A stretch of DNA of 64,000 nt from contig NZ_BOOR01000012.1 of NCBI RefSeq assembly GCF_016863335.1, positions 246,084 through 310,083 on the forward strand. The letters are read 5' to 3'. The DNA comes from Planotetraspora thailandica. GTDB lineage: Bacteria > Actinomycetota > Actinomycetes > Streptosporangiales > Streptosporangiaceae. Both the position numbers and the translations under genes were made by a program. Within the stretch, counting starts at the first letter, position 1. Each line of letters opens with the position of its first letter. This document shows positions 9,168-17,881 of this stretch, piece after piece. The notes beneath the pieces were generated by a model. The model had not been told where the DNA came from. It did not search any database and saw only the letters and a program-made list of their open reading frames with translations.

Positions 9168-9186
9168 CCCCCATCGAATGGTAATG
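9168..9186 (-). promoter_or_regulatory. Shared promoter element of the two-helix paralogues (copy 1)
   Basis: Read on the minus strand this is CATTACCATTCGATGGGGG. It contains a TACCAT (TAnnnT) -10 box about 40 nt before the ATG at 9137. The same 17-nt core with one mismatch occurs upstream of the paralogue at 13654-13672, at a near-identical distance from its start codon. Confidence 0.6.
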
Positions 9187-9276
9187 CGTTCGGCGTGGGG
9201 CACCCAGATCTTGTGGGATCTCCCCGGGCTCTGTCCCGTCCAGATGGCGTGGGGTCGCCGGGCGAGCCTGGAGTTC

Positions 9277-9342
9277 GGGGCAGGCCTCGCGGTCGTGGGG
9301 CTGGCCGTGACGGTGGGCGCGCTGCTGCTCACGTCGTGACCG
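9277..9342 (+). repeat. Direct repeat copy B (orphan copy of transporter 3' end)
   Basis: This is a 66-bp copy of 8011-8076 with three substitutions, preserving the encoded GAGLAVVGLAVTVGALLLTS and stop. Just upstream, MAWGRRASLEF at about 9244-9276 is a degenerate echo of the transporter's PWG...RRR region, so this may be the stump of a second or disrupted transporter copy. The repeat also overlaps the 3' end of the minus-strand glycoside-hydrolase-like gene. Confidence 0.85.
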
Positions 9343-10390
9343 GCGGCCCGGGTGCGCCTGTCCCCGTCGCACGTTCCGAGGCGTCCGCGACCTGGCTCAG
9401 GTTTCCGGCGGGCCAGGCGGCGAACGCGTGGAACGCCTTCTTCGGCCGCCAGGAGCCGTCCGGCAGGCACGACACGATGCCGTAGGCGGCCAGGTCGAGA
9501 TCGAGCGCCGGGTCGGGCGAGTGCGGGTAGCTGTAGCTGGCGAAGGTGAACAGGAACGCCACGTCGGCTCCCTCCGCCGCGAAGACGTCCATGAGCCCGG
9601 TCACCTCCGCCGCCTGACCCTCCTCGTCGCGGACCAGCCGCTCTTTCAGGCGGGGCGGCGTGGCCGTACGGTCGACGACGGCCCACCCCATGCCGCCCCT
9701 GGCTGCGGCGCCCCGGTAGGTGCAGCAGCCGAACTCGGTGATCGCGACGGGCTTGCCCGGCGAGAAGCAGGCCCGGATCGTGTCGCGGAACCCGGCCGCC
9801 GCGGCGGCGTCCCTGTACAGGTCGGCGCTCACGATGTCGAAGGGCGCCCAGTCGACCTGCTCCCACGATCCGGCGGCGTAGGTGACCGGGCCGCGGAAAC
9901 GGGTCCGCACGACGGGCACCGCGCGGGACAGGAACGCGCCGAGCCTTCGGTTGAACGAGCCCCGCACCAGCAGGTTCGCCAGCAGCCTTGGCACGGACGT
10001 GAAGGTCCTCATGCGGGCCGGGGCGTCGCGGCCCAGCACCAGGCCCCGCATGAAGAACGTCAGCTCCCGGCCCACGACGAACACGACCGGGCCGCGCGAG
10101 CGCAGCCGTTCCGCGGCGTCGGCTGCGTCGGCGAGCGCGGCAAGCCAGGCACGGGGACGGGAGTTGTGGAGGTCGGGGGAGAACCAGACCTCAAGGCCCT
10201 CGTCGAGGGCGGACTCGGCGGCCGTGGTCAGGCGACCGAGGTCCTCCCCGAAGATCCGTACGGCCGTGCAACCGAGGTCGTGCCGGATGACCCGCATCTC
10301 CTCGCGGACCGCCGCCGGGTCGAAGACCGGCCGGGACGGCCAGTCGGGGGTCGCCCGCATGCCCACGTCGTAGTTGATGGCCTTCCTCAT
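9329..10390 (-). CDS. Glycoside-hydrolase-like (TIM-barrel) protein
   Basis: A 353-residue soluble protein with no signal peptide. It looks like a (beta/alpha)8 glycoside-hydrolase-type fold: MRKAINYDVGMR at the N-terminus, then VRIFGEDLGRL, VWFSPDLHNSRPRAW, FDIVSADLYRD and the strand-end VAITEFGCCTY, whose Glu is the usual position of a barrel catalytic acid. Proteins like this are sometimes labelled abortive infection proteins without experimental basis. It is transcribed divergently from the TetR gene across two palindromic operators, so it is the likely TetR target. The ATG at 10390 is preceded by GGCAGG. The 3' end runs into repeat copy B. Confidence 0.65.
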   Translation of the reverse strand: MRKAINYDVGMRATPDWPSRPVFDPAAVREEMRVIRHDLGCTAVRIFGEDLGRLTTAAESALDEGLEVWFSPDLHNSRPRAWLAALADAADAAERLRSRGPVVFVVGRELTFFMRGLVLGRDAPARMRTFTSVPRLLANLLVRGSFNRRLGAFLSRAVPVVRTRFRGPVTYAAGSWEQVDWAPFDIVSADLYRDAAAAAGFRDTIRACFSPGKPVAITEFGCCTYRGAAARGGMGWAVVDRTATPPRLKERLVRDEEGQAAEVTGLMDVFAAEGADVAFLFTFASYSYPHSPDPALDLDLAAYGIVSCLPDGSWRPKKAFHAFAAWPAGNLSQVADASERATGTGAPGPPVTT

Positions 10391-10404
10391 CCGCCTGCCT
10401 TTCT

Positions 10405-10437
10405 CGATACGCCGTATCGACACGATACACTGTATTG
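10405..10437. promoter_or_regulatory. Tandem TetR operators overlapping the tetR promoter
   Basis: CGATACGCCGTATCG at 10405-10419 is a perfect palindrome. CGATACACTGTATTG at 10423-10437 has the same arms with one mismatch. Both are ATAC-N3-GTAT dyads, 18 bp apart. The second contains TACACT (10427-10432), a TAnnnT -10 box 6 nt before the TetR GTG at 10439. TetR binding would therefore block its own leaderless promoter and the divergent gene. Confidence 0.75.
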
Positions 10438-10438
10438 A

Positions 10439-11128
10439 GTGAGTGTCATCTGGGAGCGCCCGGAGCCGGGCCCGCGACGGGTGGTCCGGCTGGACCGCGC
10501 GGGCATCACCGCGGCGGCCGTCCCCATCGCCGACCGGGAAGGGCTCGAGGCGGTGTCGCTGCGCCGCGTCGCCTCGGCCCTCGGCACCGGGCCGATGCGC
10601 CTGTACGGCTACCTGGACACCAAGGACGACCTGCTCGACCTGATGATGGACGCGGTCTGCGGCGAGATCGAGCTGCCCGCCCCGCCTGAGCTGCCTGGAT
10701 CGGGGGGCTGGCGGGAAGACCTGCGGGCGATCGCGCACGGCACCCAGTTCATTGCCCGCCGCCACCCGTGGTACGTCACGCTGCTCGGCACCCGCCAGCC
10801 GTACGGGCCGAACGGGCTGGCCTATTCGGAGCGGCTGTTCGCGAGCGTGGCCGCGCTCGGCCTGTCGGCGCGCGAGACCGTGCACGCCGTCAACGCCGTC
10901 CGCGCCTACATCGCGGGGTTCCTCCAGCTCGAACTGCTCCCCGGCCCGGAGGCCGAGCCCGGCGTGGAGCAGCTCACCTACCTGGCCCGCATGGCGGCCA
11001 CCGGGCGCTACCCCGCGCTCGCCCGGATCTTCGCCGAGTTCGAGCGGGTCTCGCCCGACGAGGCGTTCGCCGAGGGCCTCGAACGGGTGCTGGACGGCGT
11101 CGCCGCGCTCAGGCCCGGCGCGCCCTGA
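10439..11128 (+). CDS. TetR-family transcriptional regulator
   Basis: A 229-residue ligand-responsive repressor. The N-terminal helix-turn-helix is seen at about residues 20-65: ITAAAVPIADREGLEAVSLR, then the recognition part VASALGTGPMRLYGYLDTKDDL. The rest matches the TetR C-terminal ligand and dimerisation domain of the TetR_C class. The GTG start at 10439 fits a leaderless transcript from the TACACT box inside the second operator, so autoregulation is likely. It is divergent from the glycoside-hydrolase-like gene and ends 4 bp before the convergent phosphatase gene. The inducing ligand is unknown. Confidence 0.9.
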   Translation: MSVIWERPEPGPRRVVRLDRAGITAAAVPIADREGLEAVSLRRVASALGTGPMRLYGYLDTKDDLLDLMMDAVCGEIELPAPPELPGSGGWREDLRAIAHGTQFIARRHPWYVTLLGTRQPYGPNGLAYSERLFASVAALGLSARETVHAVNAVRAYIAGFLQLELLPGPEAEPGVEQLTYLARMAATGRYPALARIFAEFERVSPDEAFAEGLERVLDGVAALRPGAP

Positions 11129-11132
11129 GGGG

Positions 11133-11963
11133 TCAGAGGGCGGGGAGACCGGCGGCGCTCGCGCGCGCATCGCCGATCAGCGTGAGCAGCGACTCCACCA
11201 TCTCGGGACGGCCGGCGACGAAGCTGCGGCCGTCGGGCCGGCAGTCCAGGCTCACCTCGAACGGTCCGCCGTCCAGGTCGCGGATCTCCAGGCCCGCCTC
11301 CCGCGCGATGAGAGCTCCGGCGGGCAGGTCGACGGCCTCGGCATGGTAGCCGACCATCCCGTCGATGTCGCCGCGGGCGAGCATCGCCCACGACAGCAGT
11401 GGCGCCCACAGTTGAAGCACCCGCCGCGCCCGCACATCCATGGTCATCTTGATCGACCGTACAGCCGGGTCGTCGCGGGCCACGCCGTAGCCCTGGGTCC
11501 ACGCGAGCACCGGGCCGTTCGTGAGGTCGCGCGGCGGCGGGAGCGGCATCGGCCCGCCCGGCCCGAGGGCGCCGCGGCCGTCGATCGCCGACCACGTCAG
11601 GCGGCGGATCGGGTCGTGCACCACGCCCAGCATCGGACGGCCGCCTTCGCACAACGCCAGGCCCACGACGTAGGCGGGCAGGCCGATGGCCACGTTGTTG
11701 GTCCCGTCGAGAGGGTCGATCAGCCACGTCCAGTCGCCGGCCCCGTGGACACCCGACTCCTCCGCAATGATCTTGTGGGCGGGGTATTCGGCCTGGATCC
11801 GGTCGATGAGCAGCTTCTCCGCCGCCAGGTCGAGAGCGGTGACGACGTCGCCCCCCGATCCCTTGGGGAGGATCCCGACGGCGCCCGCGGTGCCCTCGCG
11901 CAGGATCGTCCCGGCGTCGTTCGCGGCCTCGACGGCTAGCCGCCGGGCGTGTTCGAGATCCAT
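11133..11963 (-). CDS. Inositol-monophosphatase-family phosphatase
   Basis: A 276-residue member of the metal-dependent phosphatase family that includes inositol monophosphatase, fructose-bisphosphatase and the 3'(2'),5'-bisphosphate nucleotidase CysQ. The metal-site motifs are visible: IIAEESG, WLIDPLDGTNN and, near the C-terminus, AEAVDLPAGALIAREAG. The N-terminal GSGGDVVTALDLAAEKLL is also typical. Substrate specificity cannot be read from the sequence; inositol phosphate, histidinol phosphate or PAP-like nucleotides are all possible. It is the last gene of a three-gene operon. Its ATG (after AGGAGG) lies 28 bp inside the cupin-like gene, which implies translational coupling. Confidence 0.88.
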   Translation of the reverse strand: MDLEHARRLAVEAANDAGTILREGTAGAVGILPKGSGGDVVTALDLAAEKLLIDRIQAEYPAHKIIAEESGVHGAGDWTWLIDPLDGTNNVAIGLPAYVVGLALCEGGRPMLGVVHDPIRRLTWSAIDGRGALGPGGPMPLPPPRDLTNGPVLAWTQGYGVARDDPAVRSIKMTMDVRARRVLQLWAPLLSWAMLARGDIDGMVGYHAEAVDLPAGALIAREAGLEIRDLDGGPFEVSLDCRPDGRSFVAGRPEMVESLLTLIGDARASAAGLPAL

Positions 11964-12595
11964 AGGCTCCTCCTGGCGAGCACGGCGGCCTGGACGGTCT
12001 CACCGGCGTCACAACGTTCCCGTTCCACGTGGTGGAGGGGCATGTCGAGCGGGCCGAGCGACAGGTCGGCGAGGCCGGGCCTGCCGCGGCCGAGCGCGAC
12101 GGTGGCGGCCTCGCCCTCGTCGGATATCACGCTGCTGTGGAACACGCCCGCCTTGAGCGTGTAGGTGTCGCCGGGGCCGAACTCCTCGACGCGCCCCGTG
12201 GCGTACGTGACCGTGCGCCCGGTCGGCCGCAGGAGGTCGCCCTCGGGAGAGCTCGTCACCTCGAAGACGCGATGGGTGGCGTCCCGCGCGGCGTCGGTCA
12301 CGACCGCGTGGACGTTGCGCACCCGCCCGTAGAGCACGTGGCTGATCAGGTCCCAGCTGTGACAGTGGACCTCGGAGGTCGTGTTGCCGGCATGCCGCAC
12401 CGTGGCCGACCAGATGTGCACGCACACGCCGTAGTCGCCTTCGCGTTCCAGCGGCAGGCACAGGAAGCCGAGCGGATGGCGCACGGCGGTGAGGCCGGAG
12501 CGGCCTTCCGCGATCTCCCCCAGGACTCCGAGGGCCCAGCCGCGGACGCCGCGGCCCTCGCGCAGCTCGTAGAGCAGATCATGATATTTCGTCAC
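11936..12595 (-). CDS. Cupin-like protein of unknown function
   Basis: A 219-residue soluble protein that I assign only as cupin-like. It has a histidine-rich metal-site-like strand, TSEVHCHSWDLISHVLYG, at about residues 75-92. A later FGPGDTYTLKAGVFHSS resembles the second cupin motif (G...P.G..H). No substrate can be inferred. The GTG start overlaps the stop of the upstream two-helix membrane gene in a GTGA junction, and its 3' end overlaps the phosphatase gene by 28 bp, so the three are probably made together in fixed proportion. Alternatives are a dioxygenase-like or sugar-binding beta-barrel. Confidence 0.65.
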   Translation of the reverse strand: MTKYHDLLYELREGRGVRGWALGVLGEIAEGRSGLTAVRHPLGFLCLPLEREGDYGVCVHIWSATVRHAGNTTSEVHCHSWDLISHVLYGRVRNVHAVVTDAARDATHRVFEVTSSPEGDLLRPTGRTVTYATGRVEEFGPGDTYTLKAGVFHSSVISDEGEAATVALGRGRPGLADLSLGPLDMPLHHVERERCDAGETVQAAVLARRSLWISNTPGG

Positions 12596-13626
12596 GCGTA
12601 CGGGTCCTTGGCGCGAAGGGCTTTGCGGGTGATCTCGACGACCTCGCGATCCGTGTAGGACTTCGGCAGGGGGAGGTCGATCCGGTCGAAGAACCTGCGG
12701 ACCTCCTCCACGGTCGGCTCCTCGCTGAGCGGGACCGCCTTGTAACGGTCGACCGGGACCTTGCGCGCCTGCTCGAAGCTGGTGCGCAGCTCGGTGTCGC
12801 AGCTCTCGTAGTAGAACGTGCCGCTCAGGGCGGCCATCGCCCGGTTGGGATCCTCCACCGTCATGATGACCATGTGGCTGGACAGGTCCCACCGGAACGT
12901 CGTCATCGTCGAGGACAGCCCGACGCCGATGTCGAGCAGCCCGAACCTCTGGCGGTACCAGAACGCGGCCAGGACCGTCGCGAACGACTCCTTCCTGACC
13001 CGTTCGGTGGTCCACAGCTCGCCCGTGCCGTCGGGGCGGTCGGACAGTGAGCGGCGGTAGTGCGCGTAGGACTCGCAGACCTCCTCGTCGGACGGGTCGA
13101 TGATCTCCACGCGGATCGTCAGGTGCCGCTTCTCGCGCCTGGCGGCCGCGACGCACTCCGGCAGCGTGACCGCCCGCATGTAGGTGCCTGTGCCGCCCTT
13201 GAAGCTCCACCGCAGGGCGCCGCGGCGCGCGTCGGCGTGGGCCTGGGTGATCTCCTGCTGGCTGCCCAGAATCCGCACGACCGACATGTCCTCCAGGGCC
13301 CTCTTGGTGTCGCCCACCAGGGACTCCAGCTCGTCGAGGCGGCGCAGCCGCTCCGGCAGCTGGGCGAGGACCCCCGAGGCCGCGTTGATCGCGGTCTCCA
13401 CCGGCTCCTGGCGCACCCTGTCACGCAGCAGCGCGGTCGCCACGAGCGCGAGGATGACCAGGGTGGTGCTGCTGATCAGCTGTCTCTTCGTGTCGTCGTC
13501 GATCACCGGATCGGGCAGGACGCCGAGCACGCCGACCACGACGGCCAGGACGAGCGCGATCGCGCCGTCGACGTTCTTGGCCGCCCACGTCAGGGAACGG
13601 CCAACGGCCTCCTTGAACCCCGCCAT
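12592..13626 (-). CDS. Two-helix membrane protein of unknown family (paralogue 2)
   Basis: The 344-residue paralogue of the 8136-9137 product. Two hydrophobic helices lie at about residues 21-41 and 51-67, then a likely coiled linker, then the conserved soluble domain: WSFKGGTGTYMRAVTLPEC, VEIIDPSDEEVC, FWYRQRFGLLDIGVGLSS and TTFRWDLSS. I do not recognise the family. It is the first gene of the operon with the cupin-like and IMPase-family genes. The linkage to a small-molecule phosphatase suggests the soluble domain senses or processes a phosphorylated metabolite at the membrane; this is inference. The start ATG at 13626 lies 27 nt downstream of the promoter element shared with paralogue 1. 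Confidence 0.75.
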   Translation of the reverse strand: MAGFKEAVGRSLTWAAKNVDGAIALVLAVVVGVLGVLPDPVIDDDTKRQLISSTTLVILALVATALLRDRVRQEPVETAINAASGVLAQLPERLRRLDELESLVGDTKRALEDMSVVRILGSQQEITQAHADARRGALRWSFKGGTGTYMRAVTLPECVAAARREKRHLTIRVEIIDPSDEEVCESYAHYRRSLSDRPDGTGELWTTERVRKESFATVLAAFWYRQRFGLLDIGVGLSSTMTTFRWDLSSHMVIMTVEDPNRAMAALSGTFYYESCDTELRTSFEQARKVPVDRYKAVPLSEEPTVEEVRRFFDRIDLPLPKSYTDREVVEITRKALRAKDPYA

Positions 13627-13653
13627 AGGTCAGCCCCGCATCCGTCGGTGTGG

Positions 13654-13672
13654 CCCCCATCGCATGGTAACG
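13654..13672 (-). promoter_or_regulatory. Shared promoter element of the two-helix paralogues (copy 2)
   Basis: On the minus strand this reads CGTTACCATGCGATGGGGG, with the TACCAT -10-type box and the same CGATGGGGG extension as at 9168-9186. Sequences on either side are not conserved, which argues for selection on the element. The 301-bp gap 13627-13927 otherwise holds the uvrB promoter and leader. Confidence 0.6.
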
Positions 13673-13766
13673 AGAAGGTCATGAGACGGCCAGGAACGGG
13701 ACGAACCGAGATCGTTCGCGGGAGCCGTACGGGGGCGGAGGCGGCGGCCGGGGATCGGCGCCGGAA

Positions 13767-13789
13767 TTGTCGGTGGCCGCGCGTAGGTT
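13767..13789 (+). promoter_or_regulatory. PafBC-type (RecA-NDp) DNA-damage promoter of uvrB
   Basis: TTGTCGGTG (13767-13775), exactly 8 bp (13776-13783), then TAGGTT (13784-13789). This matches the mycobacterial RecA-NDp/PafBC promoter consensus tTGTCRGTG-N8-TAnnnT at every defined position. It implies LexA-independent induction of uvrB by DNA damage. The predicted start near 13796 gives a leader of about 130 nt. Confidence 0.8.
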
Positions 13790-13927
13790 ATGCAACTGTG
13801 GGGCGGGGCCCGTCAGTGGTTTCGGGGTCAGTGGCTGTCCGGGGTCGTGGTCCCGTGGCCCGGCACGACGAGCGGCATGGCCGCCGGATGACGGATCCCT
13901 TTGTGATCGAGGAGTGGTGAGCGGCCG

Positions 13928-16039
<2,112 letters not shown>

Positions 16040-16103
16040 GCCCGCAGCAGCGGATAGTGACCGCCGCTACCGGTGAGGGCTCGGTCCGCCCATCGACGGG
16101 GCC

Positions 16104-16128
16104 GCGCCGGCCGACGCCCGGCCGGCGC
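16104..16128. terminator. Convergent terminator between uvrB and MFS gene
   Basis: GCGCCGGCC (16104-16112) pairs with GGCCGGCGC (16120-16128) around a 7-nt loop, a perfect 9-bp stem. A second, weaker dyad GCAGTG...CACTGC overlaps its right side at about 16126-16149. Position between convergent stops fits termination of both genes. Confidence 0.6.
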
Positions 16129-16159
16129 AGTGCCACCGTGGGGCCACTGCAGGCCCCCG

Positions 16160-17425
16160 TCACGCGGCGGTCCTGCCGGCGGGGACACGCTTGCCAGAGC
16201 CGGCGGCGAGCGGCTCGGAGCCGGGCCGCCTCCTCGCGACTCCCGTGACGACGGCGACCAGCGCCAGCGCGATGACCAGGGCCCCGTAAGCCGTCGCCAC
16301 GCTGCGCAGCCCGGCATGCGGTACGGCCAGGCCCGCCACGACCGCGGGAACGCTGAAGCCGAGGTAGCTGACCACGTAGACGGAGGCGAACAACTCCGCC
16401 CGCTCCGACGGCTCGGCGAGTTGCGCCAGGGAACGGAACGCGCCGAGGAACGCGGCCCCGAACCCGCAGCCCGCGACGGCCGTGCCGACGAAGAACAGCG
16501 GCACCGACGACGCGGCGACCGCGGCCAGCGTCAGACCGGTCCCGACGGCCAGCATCGCCGACCCTCCGGCCATGACGCGCCGCGGCGCCATGTCGCGCAC
16601 CACGATCGAGGACACGGCGGCCGCGCCGGTGAGGGTGGTCACCACCAGCCCGCCCACCAGGTGGTTGCTCACGTGCAGCACGCTCGCGGTGATCGAGCCG
16701 CCCAGCGACAGGTAGAGGCCGCCCAGCGCCCATGTCGCCACGAGGCAGGGCACGGCCGCGAGGAACGCACGCCGGGCCCGGGGCGGGACCGACGCCCGGG
16801 GACGTAACGACGCGAACGCCCCGTGCCGTCGCGCGACCGGTTCCGGCAGGAACGCCACGGACACGATGAGCAGCACGAAGACGGCCGCGAGCACCGCGAA
16901 GGGAAGAATGGTCGGCGCGGGGGCGTACTGCACGAGCAGTCCCGCGCCCAGCGCTCCCACGGCCAGGCCCAGGGCGGGGGCCACGCTGTTCATCAAGGCG
17001 CCCAGCCATGGGCTCGGCTGGAAGTCCACCACGGCGGCGCTGATCGCTCCGGCGGCGGCGCCCGTCGCCAGGCCCTGCACGACACGGGCGAGCAGCAGCA
17101 CCCCGACTCCGTGGGCGGACATGAACACACCCATGGCGACCGCCTCCACCAGCAGGGCGGCGGCCAGGACGGGGCGGCGGCCGAGGTGGTCGGAAAGCCC
17201 TCCGACGGTCAGCAGCGCGACCAGCAGGGCCACGACGTAGACGGCGAACACGGCGGTCAGCGTGGCGGAGGAGAAGCCCCATCGTTGCTGGTAGACGACG
17301 TAGAGCGGGGAAGGCGTGCTCGAGGCGGCCATGAAGACCAGGAGGGTCACACCGAGCAGCCAGAAACCGGCCGCGCGGGGAATGCGCCGCCCGGCCCGGC
17401 CGGTTGACGGGGGAACGCCAGACAT
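16160..17425 (-). CDS. MFS transporter controlled by adjacent ArsR
   Basis: A 421-residue major facilitator with 12 predicted transmembrane helices, probably a drug or metabolite exporter. The MFS A-motif appears as GGLSDHLGRRPVL between helices 2 and 3. The second half contains a related GGSAMLAVGTGLTL region. Of the two candidate ATGs, 17425 is chosen because AAGGAG lies 8 nt upstream, while the ATG at 17431 is too close. It is divergent from an ArsR regulator, and a palindrome matching the one at the ArsR start covers the MFS leader, so derepression by the ArsR ligand is likely. The substrate is unknown. Confidence 0.88.
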   Translation of the reverse strand: MSGVPPSTGRAGRRIPRAAGFWLLGVTLLVFMAASSTPSPLYVVYQQRWGFSSATLTAVFAVYVVALLVALLTVGGLSDHLGRRPVLAAALLVEAVAMGVFMSAHGVGVLLLARVVQGLATGAAAGAISAAVVDFQPSPWLGALMNSVAPALGLAVGALGAGLLVQYAPAPTILPFAVLAAVFVLLIVSVAFLPEPVARRHGAFASLRPRASVPPRARRAFLAAVPCLVATWALGGLYLSLGGSITASVLHVSNHLVGGLVVTTLTGAAAVSSIVVRDMAPRRVMAGGSAMLAVGTGLTLAAVAASSVPLFFVGTAVAGCGFGAAFLGAFRSLAQLAEPSERAELFASVYVVSYLGFSVPAVVAGLAVPHAGLRSVATAYGALVIALALVAVVTGVARRRPGSEPLAAGSGKRVPAGRTAA

Positions 17426-17438
17426 GAACATGCTCCTT

Positions 17439-17505
17439 AGTTCCAAAAATTTCGAACTGTTGGAGGCTACGTCATGCCGGGCGATGGTTCAACTATTCTC
17501 GAACC
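17439..17505. promoter_or_regulatory. Two ArsR-type operators with leaderless arsR promoter
   Basis: AGTTC-N10-GAACT (17439-17458) and GGTTC-N10-GAACC (17486-17505) are two dyads with identical geometry, flanking the divergent starts. TATTCT (17494-17499), a TAnnnT -10 box, lies in the second dyad 6 nt before the ATG at 17506. The regulator would therefore occlude its own leaderless promoter. Confidence 0.7.
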
Positions 17506-17862
17506 ATGAGTGGAACGTCACGGGAGCTGACCCATCCCGGCGCGGAGGACCTGGTCCTGACCGATGTGCTGTTCGCGTTGAGCGACCCGTCCCGGCTGGC
17601 GATCGTGCGGAGCGTGGCCGACGGGCCGATCGAGGTGGCGGCCTGCCAGCCCGTGGCTGGGGAGATTCCGAAGTCGACGCTCTCCCACCACCTGAAGACG
17701 CTGCGGGAGGCAGGGGTGATCCGCAACGTCCCGCGCGGCCGGCAGCGGTACGTCAGCCTGCGTCGCGAGGATCTGGACGAACGTTTTCCCGGCCTGCTGG
17801 ACGCCGTGCTCGCCCCGGCCGCCGATCCCGCCGCCCCCGTTCCCGCGCTCGACCAAACCTGA
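17506..17862 (+). CDS. ArsR-family winged-helix regulator
   Basis: A 118-residue small repressor. The winged helix is clear: VLFALSDPSRLAIVRSVADG, then IPKSTLSHHLKTLREAGVI (recognition helix) and NVPRGRQRYVSLRRED (wing). The metal-binding cysteine cluster of classical ArsR/SmtB (ELCVCDL) is absent; a single Cys lies in VAACQPVAG. A non-metal signal is therefore likely. It is divergent from the MFS gene, with shared GTTC/GAAC operators. A zinc-ribbon protein gene follows after 19 bp. Confidence 0.9.
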   Translation: MSGTSRELTHPGAEDLVLTDVLFALSDPSRLAIVRSVADGPIEVAACQPVAGEIPKSTLSHHLKTLREAGVIRNVPRGRQRYVSLRREDLDERFPGLLDAVLAPAADPAAPVPALDQT

Positions 17863-17881
17863 CCGTGTCTCGGAGGTGCTG

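Noticed and set aside
13700..13730. LexA (SOS) box GAAC-N7-GTTC upstream of uvrB
   Set aside because: The actinobacterial SOS box needs a 4-bp spacer; the PafBC-type element explains damage control better.
13888..13920. 10-codon frame [10 protein letters not shown] just before uvrB as a leader peptide
   Set aside because: No ribosome-binding site and no regulatory codon run; it could be chance in the uvrB leader.
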